Below are positions 26,965-35,887 of a stretch of DNA of 64,000 bases, piece after piece. Each line of letters begins with the position of its first letter. Position 1 is the stretch's first letter. Made by a program: the position numbers and the translations under genes. Under the pieces are notes generated by a model. It was not told the origin of the DNA and did not search any database. It saw only the letters and a program-made list of their open reading frames with translations. Source of the DNA: Seohaeicola saemankumensis (GTDB lineage: Bacteria > Pseudomonadota > Alphaproteobacteria > Rhodobacterales > Rhodobacteraceae); assembly GCF_021021435.1 (NCBI RefSeq), contig NZ_JAINWI010000004.1:280702-344701 (forward strand), read 5' to 3'.

Positions 26965-27834
26965 ATGTTGGGGATTGTCGGTGTTGTTCTGATTTTTGTG
27001 ATGGTTTTTGGGGGCTACCTTCTGGCTGGAGGAAAGTTGGGAATCATCCTGAAATCCCTGCCCTTCGAAATGATGATGATTGGGGGCGCGGCTGTAGGAG
27101 CGTTCCTGATCAGCAATGATTCATCCGCAGTGAAACACACTTTGAAAGATCTGGGTAAAGTGTTCAAAGGGCCGAAATGGTCATCGCAAGACTACCGCGA
27201 TTTGTTGTGCCTGCTCTATGAACTTATCCGCCTTGCAAGGCAAAGTCCGGTCGCGATTGAAGAGCATACTGAAGCCCCGGAAATCTCCGCAATCTTCTTG
27301 AGATATCCCCGAATTCTTGCGGATAGGGAAGCTGTGCACCTTATCTGTGACACATTGCGGTCAGCGTCGCTGAGCTATGATGACCCGCATCAGGTCGAAG
27401 AGGTGCTTGAAAAAAGAATAGATGAAAACCTCCATCACGCGATGCATTCAAGTCACGCACTTCAGACCGTGGCAGACGGTCTTCCAGCGCTTGGTATTGT
27501 GGCTGCAGTGCTTGGTGTGATTAAAACAATGGGTTCAATTGACCAGCCACCTGAGGTGCTGGGAAAGATGATCGGCGGCGCTCTTGTTGGAACTTTTCTT
27601 GGCGTATTCCTAGCCTACGGGTTGGTTGACCCATTCGCCTCAAAGTTGAAGAATGTAGTCGAGGAAGACGCCCATTTCTATCAACTGATCCGAGAGGTTC
27701 TTGTCGCCAATCTTTACAATCATCCAACTAACATTTGCATCGAAGTCGGACGTCAGAATACGCCATCTCACTGTCGGCCCAGCTTCAATGACCTTGAAGA
27801 AGCTCTCAAAACTATCAAACAGGAAGCAGCATGA
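26965..27834 (+). CDS. motA: flagellar motor stator protein MotA
   Basis: Forms the ion channel with MotB and pushes on the rotor. 289 aa with four transmembrane helices: two near the N-terminus (to about residue 55) and two near 175-225. The cytoplasmic loop carries charged residues (ELIRLARQSPVAIEEH) at the site that contacts FliG in other species. The helix 3-4 segments GLPALGIVAAVLGVIKTMG and GTFLGVFLAYGLVDPFA are typical. Its stop overlaps the start of the 756-aa gene by 4 bases. Confidence 0.95.
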   Translation: MLGIVGVVLIFVMVFGGYLLAGGKLGIILKSLPFEMMMIGGAAVGAFLISNDSSAVKHTLKDLGKVFKGPKWSSQDYRDLLCLLYELIRLARQSPVAIEEHTEAPEISAIFLRYPRILADREAVHLICDTLRSASLSYDDPHQVEEVLEKRIDENLHHAMHSSHALQTVADGLPALGIVAAVLGVIKTMGSIDQPPEVLGKMIGGALVGTFLGVFLAYGLVDPFASKLKNVVEEDAHFYQLIREVLVANLYNHPTNICIEVGRQNTPSHCRPSFNDLEEALKTIKQEAA

Positions 27835-30101
27835 TCCGGTTGATTGCTTCGCTCTTCTTCCTGTTGGCGGCTGCGGATGTTGCAACGGCACAAACGCTAA
27901 TTGTACGAACAGGAGAACACGGTGAGTTCACGAGAATTGTAGCCAACCTTCCAGATGACATGAGCCCAAGGGTCATACCCACGGCTTATGGGTTGGAAAT
28001 CCAGTTTCCAACAGAGCCTGACGAAATCGATGTTACAAATACTTTTGCACGGATTGATCGTGAACGCATCGCGAATATTTCGATTCAGTCAGATCAAAGA
28101 ACTATTCGCGTGGAATTTGCATGTGAATGCGGGTTTCGAACCTTCACACAAGACAGAGAATTTCTTGTGATCGATGTTGGAGAAACTTTCCCATTTGAAC
28201 TTACTGCGGATGTATCCGATCGGATAATGACTGGAATACGCAGGAGTGAACCCTTGCAAACATCACAGATATTACCACTCTTTTTCATCAGTCAGCAGGA
28301 TGATCCAGAATTATCGCAATTCTTTGATAATCGAACTGAAGCATCGCTCAGCGCACCTACCAGTGCAGCAATTTTTCGAGAGAACCTTCAAGAACGGTCA
28401 AATCAAAGTGACATGGATAGTCGCGTAGAAGGTGTAGATGTTTCATTATTGAACGCGATCAAACTAGCTACAAGACGTGGCATTCTGAATGTTGACCAGG
28501 TAGGTAATGCGGACGCAAAAAAACCTGACGTCATTCACCGCCTGAAGCGGGTCGAAAACATCCAAACACATATGGATGAAGGTCAAAATCCTGATGGTCG
28601 AGCAATAGACCGCTCTGCGGGCGAAGATACCAATTGTTTGGCAGAAAGCGATCTGAACATTGGTGAGTGGTCTGCAAGTCAAAATTTTTCCGATGGATTA
28701 GCCCTTTGGAACCGCAGTTTAGTTCAAGATTTAGACAAGCTGGATTCAGCGAGCGTTTTGGCCTTGGCTAGGCACTATATTTATTTTGGATTTGGAGTTG
28801 AAGCTATGGCCGCCTTGTCGTTGGTGCCGGATCTTAAACAGGCCTCCCCAGTTATCTTCAGCTTGTCGCAGATTTTGGACCAGGGTTGGGATGCCGAGAA
28901 TACAACTTTCCAAGGGATGCTCCAATGTGAGGGTCCAGCTTCCCTTTGGTCAGCCATGTCCCTAGAATTTTTACCCAAAGCGTCAGGGATAAATACGCGT
29001 GCTGTTCGTCTGGCATTCGAGGCGTTGCCACGAAATCTGAAAGAAAATATCGGCCCCCAACTTGCCGCACGACTTTCGAAAGCTGGAGAGACAGTAGCAG
29101 CTGATGCTATACTTGCCAGCATATCTAGTAACAATTCTGAAATTTCACCTTATATTGAGTTGTCCAAAGCAAAGCTAAGTCTGGATTTGTCTAATCAGCC
29201 CGAGGCTCAAATTCGTTTGGAGCAAGTTTCTCGACTAAACTCAGAGCTAGCTCCGATCGCCCTTATCGACCTGATTAAATCAAAAATAAATCAGAGTCAC
29301 AGTGTTGAGAGAGAACTAATAGAAGTTCTCGAGTCATATATCTTTGAGTATAGAGGTACAGACATCGAGAAGGATCTCAATTATACTCACATAATTGCTC
29401 TTGCATATTCCGATCAATTTCAGACCGCTATAGATTATCTGATTGAAACAAAAGATACTATATCGCATCAAGGCCGACTTGAAGCGATGTCACAAGTTAT
29501 TGAGCGACTGGTTAGTCACGCATCAGACGTAGATTTTCTGGCTATAGCAGCGCAGGCGGGCTTACCTGATATGTCAATTCAGGCTCGAAGTGTATTAGTG
29601 GAAAGGTTGCTGTCATTGGGATTTAAAGACTTAGCACAGCGAGACGATTTACTTTCTGGAGAATCAACAATAGAGGTAAATCAAGAATTTTCCCATGATT
29701 TAGCTAATTCAGCTTCCAGGTATCTAGTAAATGAACAGGTGGAACTTCCTTTACAAAATGAAGGCAACACCTTTTCTCGTGATCGGAGGGGCGATCTTGG
29801 TTTGACCACTGCTGAGAATAAAACCCTCGAGAGTTTTCATTCTAGGGCTTTCGAAGACGAGCAACGTTTTCTACCCGTAATAAATCAGAGTGATGGATCT
29901 CGTGAGCTTGGTGTCGCGAATGTCTCGGAACTTGCTGAATTGATGTTTGGACAGACGGAACCGTCAGAAGGGTTGGATTCTGATGAAAACAAGCGAAGGC
30001 AGCTTGTCACCCTTGGTCAAGCCAAAGACCTTATTACTGAAAGTAACTCAACGCGGCAAAAACTTAAGGAGTTTTTGGATAATTTTCAAATAGTCCAGTA
30101 G
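27831..30101 (+). CDS. uncharacterised 756-aa exported protein coupled to motA
   Basis: I do not recognise this family. The protein has a Sec signal peptide (about residues 1-20, ending ATA-QT), then a beta-rich N-terminal domain to about residue 125 (VIPTAYGLEIQFP ... FLVIDVGET) reminiscent of AMIN-type domains. A CEC pair lies in EFACECGFRTF. A low-complexity linker (about 190-270) follows, then a long array of helical, TPR-like repeats (about 280-640) and a charged C-terminal tail. The ATG overlaps the motA stop (ATGA), so it is translated with the stator and is probably a periplasmic motor component. The gene is notably AT-rich: one 60-base stretch at 29101 has only 20 G or C. Confidence 0.75.
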   Translation: MIRLIASLFFLLAAADVATAQTLIVRTGEHGEFTRIVANLPDDMSPRVIPTAYGLEIQFPTEPDEIDVTNTFARIDRERIANISIQSDQRTIRVEFACECGFRTFTQDREFLVIDVGETFPFELTADVSDRIMTGIRRSEPLQTSQILPLFFISQQDDPELSQFFDNRTEASLSAPTSAAIFRENLQERSNQSDMDSRVEGVDVSLLNAIKLATRRGILNVDQVGNADAKKPDVIHRLKRVENIQTHMDEGQNPDGRAIDRSAGEDTNCLAESDLNIGEWSASQNFSDGLALWNRSLVQDLDKLDSASVLALARHYIYFGFGVEAMAALSLVPDLKQASPVIFSLSQILDQGWDAENTTFQGMLQCEGPASLWSAMSLEFLPKASGINTRAVRLAFEALPRNLKENIGPQLAARLSKAGETVAADAILASISSNNSEISPYIELSKAKLSLDLSNQPEAQIRLEQVSRLNSELAPIALIDLIKSKINQSHSVERELIEVLESYIFEYRGTDIEKDLNYTHIIALAYSDQFQTAIDYLIETKDTISHQGRLEAMSQVIERLVSHASDVDFLAIAAQAGLPDMSIQARSVLVERLLSLGFKDLAQRDDLLSGESTIEVNQEFSHDLANSASRYLVNEQVELPLQNEGNTFSRDRRGDLGLTTAENKTLESFHSRAFEDEQRFLPVINQSDGSRELGVANVSELAELMFGQTEPSEGLDSDENKRRQLVTLGQAKDLITESNSTRQKLKEFLDNFQIVQ

Positions 30102-30238
30102 AAAAAAATCACGTTAGTATGCCCGCGAAGAGTAAATTACAGTGACCTATCGTTAAGACATTAAGTGTATTGCTCATTTGGTAAGAGAAAGAAGAACTTT
30201 AGAGAGTTGTAGCTGCTTCCCAGAATGAAGAATAAATA

Positions 30239-31018
30239 GTGAGTATCGTATTGCTTCGAATTCGACGATATTGTAAAATTCAACTGGCTTTAGCCGTAGT
30301 TTTCGGAAGCTTGGTAAATGCTTCCGTTTTCTTGGTCTTTACGCCGTCGGCTCTGCAAAGCAAAACAATCGGACCACACAACAGCCACGTATCCAATCTT
30401 TGCGATGAAGCTTCTAGGATAGCTTCGAAAGATTTTGGTATTCCTGAGCGAGTTTTGCTGGCAATTGCGCGAACAGAAACAGGGCGTAGCGCACAGGGTA
30501 ATACATACCCGTGGCCGTGGGCAGTGAACATGGAGGGTCGCAGCTTATGGTTTGATACTGAAAACGAAGCGCTGACATTTGTGTTTGACCATTTCAAAAC
30601 CGGATCAAGAAATTTCGATGTAGGTTGCTTCCAGATCAGTTACAGGTGGCACGGCGCGGCCTTTACTTCGATTGAACAGATGTTTGATCCTATAGAAAAT
30701 GCCCGCTACGCAGCCTCCTTTCTCAAATCCCTTTATGCCAAGAGTGGGGACTGGACAAAGGCCGTTGGTGCGTATCACTCAAGAACGAAGGAATATGCGG
30801 ACCGGTATATGGTCAAATTTCGGTCGTCGTTTGCCGAAGTTGACTCAAGCAAGTCTCCTGTATTCGTTCCTTCTCTACCGACTGCGCGTGAGCCGCGCCA
30901 GAACCGTTTTCCGTTAATTCAAGATGGCCCGATTTCTGGTCTGGCTTCCCTTGTGCCGCTTCCAAATGCGACTGCTGTGACACCTGTCATCAATCTGCAG
31001 TCCTTGCCCGAGGGATAA
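30239..31018 (+). CDS. lytic transglycosylase (SLT domain), probably flagellar
   Basis: A 259-aa protein starting at GTG, with a hydrophobic N-terminal segment (about residues 15-38) acting as signal or anchor. The SLT fold follows: catalytic E80 in AIARTETGR, then GCFQISYRWHG near 130 and AVGAYHSRT near 185. Such enzymes cut peptidoglycan to let the rod through. Its position right before flhA, and a FlgJ at 45 kb that lacks a muramidase domain, argue that this is the flagellar one. About 137 AT-rich bases precede it and probably contain its own promoter. Confidence 0.85.
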   Translation: MSIVLLRIRRYCKIQLALAVVFGSLVNASVFLVFTPSALQSKTIGPHNSHVSNLCDEASRIASKDFGIPERVLLAIARTETGRSAQGNTYPWPWAVNMEGRSLWFDTENEALTFVFDHFKTGSRNFDVGCFQISYRWHGAAFTSIEQMFDPIENARYAASFLKSLYAKSGDWTKAVGAYHSRTKEYADRYMVKFRSSFAEVDSSKSPVFVPSLPTAREPRQNRFPLIQDGPISGLASLVPLPNATAVTPVINLQSLPEG

Positions 31019-31022
31019 GCCT

Positions 31023-33101
31023 ATGTGGGTTGAGGTCTTGGTGCGACCTACCGTTCTTTTAGCGCTCGCGCTTATGGGGATCATCATCATGATGATCTTG
31101 CCTGTTCCCTCGATAATTCTGGACATCGGCCTCGCGCTTTCTTTCGCACTGGCTGTCCTAATATTCACAGTCACGTTGTTCATAGAGCGCCCTCTGGATT
31201 TTTCGGCTTTTCCAACCGTCCTGTTGGCGACTTTGATGTTGCGGCTGTCGCTGAACATTTCCTCAACAAAGCTGATTATTGGGGAAGGACACACGGGAAC
31301 AGACGCGGCCGGGGATGTCATAGAAGGTTTTGCCAATTTTATCATGGGCGGCAGTATCTTTCTGGGCCTAGTGGTATTTTGCGTTCTGTTGATTGTGAAC
31401 TTTCTGGTCATTACCAAAGGGGCAGCCCGTATGGCTGAAGTGGGTGCCCGCTTTGCACTTGATGCGATGCCCGGAAAGCAAATGGCCATAGATAGCGATC
31501 TGGCCGCTGGTGCCATCGACCATACAGAGGCGAAAGCTAGACGTGAGCGCGAGCAACAAGAGACAACATTTTTCGGATCGCTTGATGGTGCGTCAAAATT
31601 CGTGAAGGGTGATGCCATTGCAGGGCTTCTGATCACTATTTTGAACTTGGTCATGGGGTTGGTCATGGGTACCGTCATTCACGATATGCCCGTGTCAACG
31701 GCATTTGAAACCTATGCGATCCTTACAGTCGGCGATGGTCTGGTCACGCAAATCCCGGCCGTTATCATTTCGATCGCGGCTGCCTTGCTTTTGGCGCGTG
31801 GCGGAGCCTCGGGCTCCACCGATCTGGCGCTTACGGCTCAATTGGGGCGTCATCCGGCCGCTTTAGGCACGGTTTGTCTTCTGCTGGGGCTTTTTGCGTT
31901 TCTTCCTGGGCTCCCGTTTGGCCCTTTCATAGTTGGAAGCGTAATCTTGGGACTTAGCGCGGTTTTTATCCAACGCAACAAGATAGATGGTCGCAAGCAG
32001 GCCGATTTACCTGAACCACACCAAACCCAAAGTCCTGTCTCCGCCATGGGTGATGTTCTTGATGTCGACGACATCCATGTCGAGTTTGCGCCCGATCTGG
32101 TCAGTATGGTGCTTGACCCGGGAACAGGTCTTGATGCGCGTATTACAAATATGCGACTGCACGTCGCCAAAACCTTTGGCCTCATCCTTTCTGAGATACG
32201 GTTGACTGACGACCACACCATTCCGCCTGGCTACTATGTGATCCGGTTGCAAGGTGTTGAGGTGGTGCGCGCACGTATCTATCCCGAGGAGGTTCTTGCC
32301 TTGCATCATGGAGGTATTGACCTGTTGCCAGTCGGGAAAGATGTCCGCGAACCTGTCTATAATGCGCCGGCAAGGTGGATTGCCTCCGACGCGCAAGACG
32401 CGATGGCGTTGTCAGGCATCACAGTTGTGACTCCTGCAGAGGTCCTTGCTACACATCTTCTGGAGGTAATAAAGCGGAACCTTGGCAGACTGCTTAGCCT
32501 GAAGTCCCTCCGGCGTATTCTGGACGAGATGACCCGTTTATCCGATCCCATCCGTGCCGAGGCGAACCGCAGGCTTTTGGACGAAATGATACCCGACCAT
32601 GTTTCTATCGATATGCTACACGCCGTATTGCGGTTGCTGTTGGAAGAGCAGGTATCCATCCGGAATCTGCCGCTCATTCTTGAGGCCACAGCAGAGGGTC
32701 GGCGACAGTCTTCGACTGCCGGCTCGATATGTGACCATGTGCGCGCCCGCCTCGGATTTCAACTGGTGGCTGAACTGCGTCGCGAGGATGGTAGTATCCC
32801 CTTGCTTCAACTGGCATCTGAATGGGAGGATGTATTCGCGACCTATCAGATAGACGGTGAGAGAGGTGCCGTGGATATTGCGCTGCCGCCGGAAGTTTTC
32901 AACCGATTGGCTTCGGCTGTAAGTGATCAGGTAAACGCAGCGGTAGATCGTGGTATCTTTCCCGCTTTGGTCACTTCGACACAACGCCGGCGCTTCTTGC
33001 GAACTGTCTTGAAAGCGCGCGGTATCTCCAATCCTGTGCTGTCCTTTGAGGAAATCGGTCTGGAGGCGCGACCCTCTTTGGTCGGCGTGGTCGCGGCGTG
33101 A
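31023..33101 (+). CDS. flhA: flagellar export gate protein FlhA
   Basis: Inner-membrane export gate subunit that uses ion flow and docks chaperone-substrate complexes. 692 aa: about eight transmembrane helices in the first 320 residues, with the FHIPEP region (TKGAARMAEVGARFALDAMPG) near residue 135-155, then a large cytoplasmic nonamer-forming domain. The start is five bases after the SLT gene, and the stop overlaps the fliR GTG start, so SLT-flhA-fliR-flhB form one unit. Confidence 0.96.
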   Translation: MWVEVLVRPTVLLALALMGIIIMMILPVPSIILDIGLALSFALAVLIFTVTLFIERPLDFSAFPTVLLATLMLRLSLNISSTKLIIGEGHTGTDAAGDVIEGFANFIMGGSIFLGLVVFCVLLIVNFLVITKGAARMAEVGARFALDAMPGKQMAIDSDLAAGAIDHTEAKARREREQQETTFFGSLDGASKFVKGDAIAGLLITILNLVMGLVMGTVIHDMPVSTAFETYAILTVGDGLVTQIPAVIISIAAALLLARGGASGSTDLALTAQLGRHPAALGTVCLLLGLFAFLPGLPFGPFIVGSVILGLSAVFIQRNKIDGRKQADLPEPHQTQSPVSAMGDVLDVDDIHVEFAPDLVSMVLDPGTGLDARITNMRLHVAKTFGLILSEIRLTDDHTIPPGYYVIRLQGVEVVRARIYPEEVLALHHGGIDLLPVGKDVREPVYNAPARWIASDAQDAMALSGITVVTPAEVLATHLLEVIKRNLGRLLSLKSLRRILDEMTRLSDPIRAEANRRLLDEMIPDHVSIDMLHAVLRLLLEEQVSIRNLPLILEATAEGRRQSSTAGSICDHVRARLGFQLVAELRREDGSIPLLQLASEWEDVFATYQIDGERGAVDIALPPEVFNRLASAVSDQVNAAVDRGIFPALVTSTQRRRFLRTVLKARGISNPVLSFEEIGLEARPSLVGVVAA

Positions 33102-33877
33102 CAAGTCATCTTCCATTGCTGCTCGCGAATGGCCAGTTGGCATTGTGGTACGGGTTTTTAGTGTTCTTACGCGTCGGGAGTGTAGTGATGGTGCTTCCCG
33201 CGTTCGGGGAACAGACCGTGCCGGTACGGGTCAAACTGGCTGTGGGGCTGTGTTTCACAATGATCGTTGCTGCAGCTATGCCAATCGAGAACCTGCCAGC
33301 CGATCGCTTGATGACCTCTTTTATTCCCTATCTTGTGGCCGAGCCAGTCAACGGCTTGATCCTCGGTATTGGGTTTCGCCTTTTTGTCATGGCTCTGCAG
33401 ATGGCCGGCGTGATTGCGGCGCAGGCGCTGTCGCTTTCGCAGATCCTTGGGGGGGCGGGTGTAGACCCGATGCCCGCCGTGGGTCAGGTCCTGCTTGTGG
33501 CCGGTCTTGCCTTGGCCACGATGTCGGGATTGCACGTACAGGTTGCAGAAGCATTGATCTTGTCTTATGACGCTCTGCCTGCGGGGCAGCTACCAGTGCC
33601 GTCGGATCTGGCGCGTTGGGGTCTCGATCAGATCGCCCACAGCACCGCCCTTGCCTTCAGCCTTGCCGCACCTTTTCTGATCATTTCAGTTTTGTACAAT
33701 CTGACGCTCGGTGTCATAAATCGCGCGATGCCGCAGCTCATGGTCACCTTCATTGGCGCGCCCGCCATTACATTGGTCGGCTTGATACTTTTGTTGTTGT
33801 TCGTGCCCTTGATGCTGGCAGTTTGGATCAGGGCGTTGCAGGTATTTGCCACCAATCCATTCAGCGCGTCGTTGTAG
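33098..33877 (+). CDS. fliR: flagellar export gate protein FliR
   Basis: Membrane subunit of the FliPQR export channel. 259 aa with about six hydrophobic helices. It starts with GTG overlapping the flhA stop (GTGA). Family segments are present: LRVGSVVMVLPAFGEQTVPVR near the N-terminus, and GFRLFVMALQMAGVIAAQALS in the middle. It is followed nine bases later by flhB, the partner that sits over the FliPQR assembly. Confidence 0.94.
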   Translation: MTSHLPLLLANGQLALWYGFLVFLRVGSVVMVLPAFGEQTVPVRVKLAVGLCFTMIVAAAMPIENLPADRLMTSFIPYLVAEPVNGLILGIGFRLFVMALQMAGVIAAQALSLSQILGGAGVDPMPAVGQVLLVAGLALATMSGLHVQVAEALILSYDALPAGQLPVPSDLARWGLDQIAHSTALAFSLAAPFLIISVLYNLTLGVINRAMPQLMVTFIGAPAITLVGLILLLLFVPLMLAVWIRALQVFATNPFSASL

Positions 33878-33886
33878 GTCAAGCCA

Positions 33887-34975
33887 ATGGCCGCATCCAC
33901 AGAAGACGCCAGCGAAAAATCACTGGAACCAACCCAACGAAAACTGGAACAGGCCCGCAGCAAAGGGGACGTTGCGCGGTCCAACGACCTGACGACTGCA
34001 GCGGGCTATGCCGGTTTCTTGATCGCATGCCTTGTTGTATCAGCCGGTTCGTTTTCAGACTTGGGTGCTTTGCTGTCCTCCTTTTTGGAATGGCCAGACC
34101 AGTTGGCGCCCCTGATGTTCGACGCGTCAGGGGCCTCTTCCGTGAACCGGCTTTTGGAGGGCGTTCTGTATTTTCTGGCGCCTTGGGTGCTTTTGCCAGC
34201 GGCCTTTTCACTCGCCAGTGTTTTTGTACAGAACGGGTTTGTTTTTACCCCGTCGCGCCTTGTTCCCAAGATGTCACGCGTTTCGCCCATTGCAAATGCC
34301 GCACAGAAACTGGGCCGAAGCGGGTTGTTCGAGTTTGCAAAAAGTCTGCTCAAACTGTCGATCTATGCGGGTGCGCTATGGTTCCTTGTTCAGGCAAACT
34401 TGGAAAAGATGGCTCTATCCATCTGGACAGAGCCAAAGATCGCAATGATTACCTTGTCCGATCTTCTGGTGGCTTTCGTGACTGTCGTTGTTCTGGTCGC
34501 CCTCGCTATCGGGTTGGGAGATTTGATCTGGCAGCGACAGGATCACATCCGCAAGAACCGGATGTCTTTTCAGGAGATGCGTGATGAAGCCAGGGAATCG
34601 GAAGGCGATCCGCACCTTAAGCAGGAACGGCGGCGCCGTGCGAATGACATCGCAAGCAACCGGATGCTGCTGGACGTGCCCAAGGCTGATGTGGTGATCG
34701 TGAACCCGACCCACTACGCCGTTGCCCTGCACTGGAGCCGCAAAAAGGGTGAGGCACCGGTTTGCGTCGCAAAGGGTGCCGACGAGATTGCGGCCAGAAT
34801 TCGTGAACTTGCAGCAGAGCACGGCGTCCCTTTGCATCGTGATCCTGCGACGGCCCGCGCCCTTTTCGCGATGACAGAGATCGGATCGGAAATCGCACCC
34901 GAACACTACAAGGCTGTTGCTGCTGCGGTCCGCTTTGCTGAAACCATGAGGCGGAAGGTTAAAAGATCGAAATGA
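33887..34975 (+). CDS. flhB: flagellar export switch protein FlhB
   Basis: Controls the change from rod/hook to filament export. 362 aa: four transmembrane helices (about residues 30-210) and a cytoplasmic domain with the self-cleavage motif NPTH, cut between N273 and P274 in this family. The N-terminus (SEKSLEPTQRKLEQARSKGDV) is typical. It interacts with FliK, encoded at 45.5 kb. The stop overlaps the next gene by 4 bases. Confidence 0.96.
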   Translation: MAASTEDASEKSLEPTQRKLEQARSKGDVARSNDLTTAAGYAGFLIACLVVSAGSFSDLGALLSSFLEWPDQLAPLMFDASGASSVNRLLEGVLYFLAPWVLLPAAFSLASVFVQNGFVFTPSRLVPKMSRVSPIANAAQKLGRSGLFEFAKSLLKLSIYAGALWFLVQANLEKMALSIWTEPKIAMITLSDLLVAFVTVVVLVALAIGLGDLIWQRQDHIRKNRMSFQEMRDEARESEGDPHLKQERRRRANDIASNRMLLDVPKADVVIVNPTHYAVALHWSRKKGEAPVCVAKGADEIAARIRELAAEHGVPLHRDPATARALFAMTEIGSEIAPEHYKAVAAAVRFAETMRRKVKRSK

Positions 34976-35358
34976 TAGAGAAACAACCAGATGAGATCGC
35001 GCAGCTTATGGACTTGGTTTTTCAGCAGAGGCTTTCATTCAACCAGAAACTCGTCCAAGAAGAAGCCACGCTTCGCCACGCTTTGGTGCGTTTGGGCAAT
35101 GCAGATTTTGCCAACACATCATGCAAAACAGAGCATCACGGCATGCGCGCGGTCGGCGCGGATCTGTTGTGGCAAGCCTGGCTGACCCGCCATAAGATCG
35201 AAATGAACACGCGGCTCGCAAATGTACTTGCAAGAAAGGAGATATCCTCGACCGCGTTGCGCAAGGCTTTCGGGCGGTCACAGGCAGCGGATGCAATCAG
35301 GGATCAGTTTCAGGTAGAAGCAAAGCTGAACCGCCAGAGGCGTGACAACGCAAACTGA
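34972..35358 (+). CDS. putative FliJ/YscO-like export factor
   Basis: A 128-aa, charged, almost entirely helical protein with no signal or membrane segment. Two long amphipathic helices are visible, about residues 5-45 (MDLVFQQRLSFNQKLVQEEA) and 60-125 (LLWQAWLTRHKIEMNTRLAN, then ALRKAFGRSQAADA). The second resembles the C-terminal helix of FliJ. The size, the coiled-coil character, the coupling to flhB by a 4-base overlap, and the absence of any other fliJ candidate in the locus suggest a FliJ-like stalk or chaperone for the FliI ATPase. Sequence similarity is weak; the function is inference. Confidence 0.45.
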   Translation: MIEKQPDEIAQLMDLVFQQRLSFNQKLVQEEATLRHALVRLGNADFANTSCKTEHHGMRAVGADLLWQAWLTRHKIEMNTRLANVLARKEISSTALRKAFGRSQAADAIRDQFQVEAKLNRQRRDNAN

Positions 35359-35371
35359 CCGAATGTTCCGA

Positions 35372-35878
35372 TCATACATCCTGACGCGCAAGGTCGGTAA
35401 TCAGAACATCGTTTACAACCTTACCCAAAACACTCTGCCCTGCGTCTTTTAAGGCGCGGCGCAAAATGGCCATGTTTGCGTTTTCCGTAAAAGAACCCTG
35501 AAATCCACCGATATTGGCGTGATTGAACAAAACCTGCAGAAAAGCGTCACGCAGCTTTGGTTCGCGATCAAAAACGGTTTGGGAATGCCCCTTCTCGATG
35601 TCGACACTTAAAGACAGAATAACAAGAGCACGGACCCGTTCTTCAACAACGACAGGGATGATGAACTGGTTGTTCATCTTCACATATTCCTGGTTTGCCG
35701 GATCGCGGTACGATATTGATTCAAAAATGCTTTCGGGCTCGGTTGGGATTTGCCCGCAGGGGTTTCCCTCCTCCAAAGCAACGGTGTCAGCCGGTAGATC
35801 AGGCTTCAAGACAACTCCGGCGGCGATACCCGCGCCAATTCCGAACATGGCAAGAAAAACCGGCAGTAACTTTTTCAT
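35372..35878 (-). CDS. second FliL-like flagellar protein
   Basis: A 168-aa protein with an N-terminal membrane anchor (about residues 4-22) and a periplasmic FliL-like domain: VKMNNQFIIPVVVEERVRAL, then EPKLRDAFLQVLFNHAN and a LRRALKDAGQSVLG helix. The order of strands and helices follows FliL, although the sequence differs from the copy at 25.4 kb. It is the last gene of the leftward flgB-flgH operon, nine bases after flgH. It might work at the rod/L-ring end or with a second stator ring. Two FliL-like genes in one locus are worth noting. Confidence 0.7.
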   Translation of the reverse strand: MKKLLPVFLAMFGIGAGIAAGVVLKPDLPADTVALEEGNPCGQIPTEPESIFESISYRDPANQEYVKMNNQFIIPVVVEERVRALVILSLSVDIEKGHSQTVFDREPKLRDAFLQVLFNHANIGGFQGSFTENANMAILRRALKDAGQSVLGKVVNDVLITDLARQDV

Positions 35879-35887
35879 CGGAGTTCC

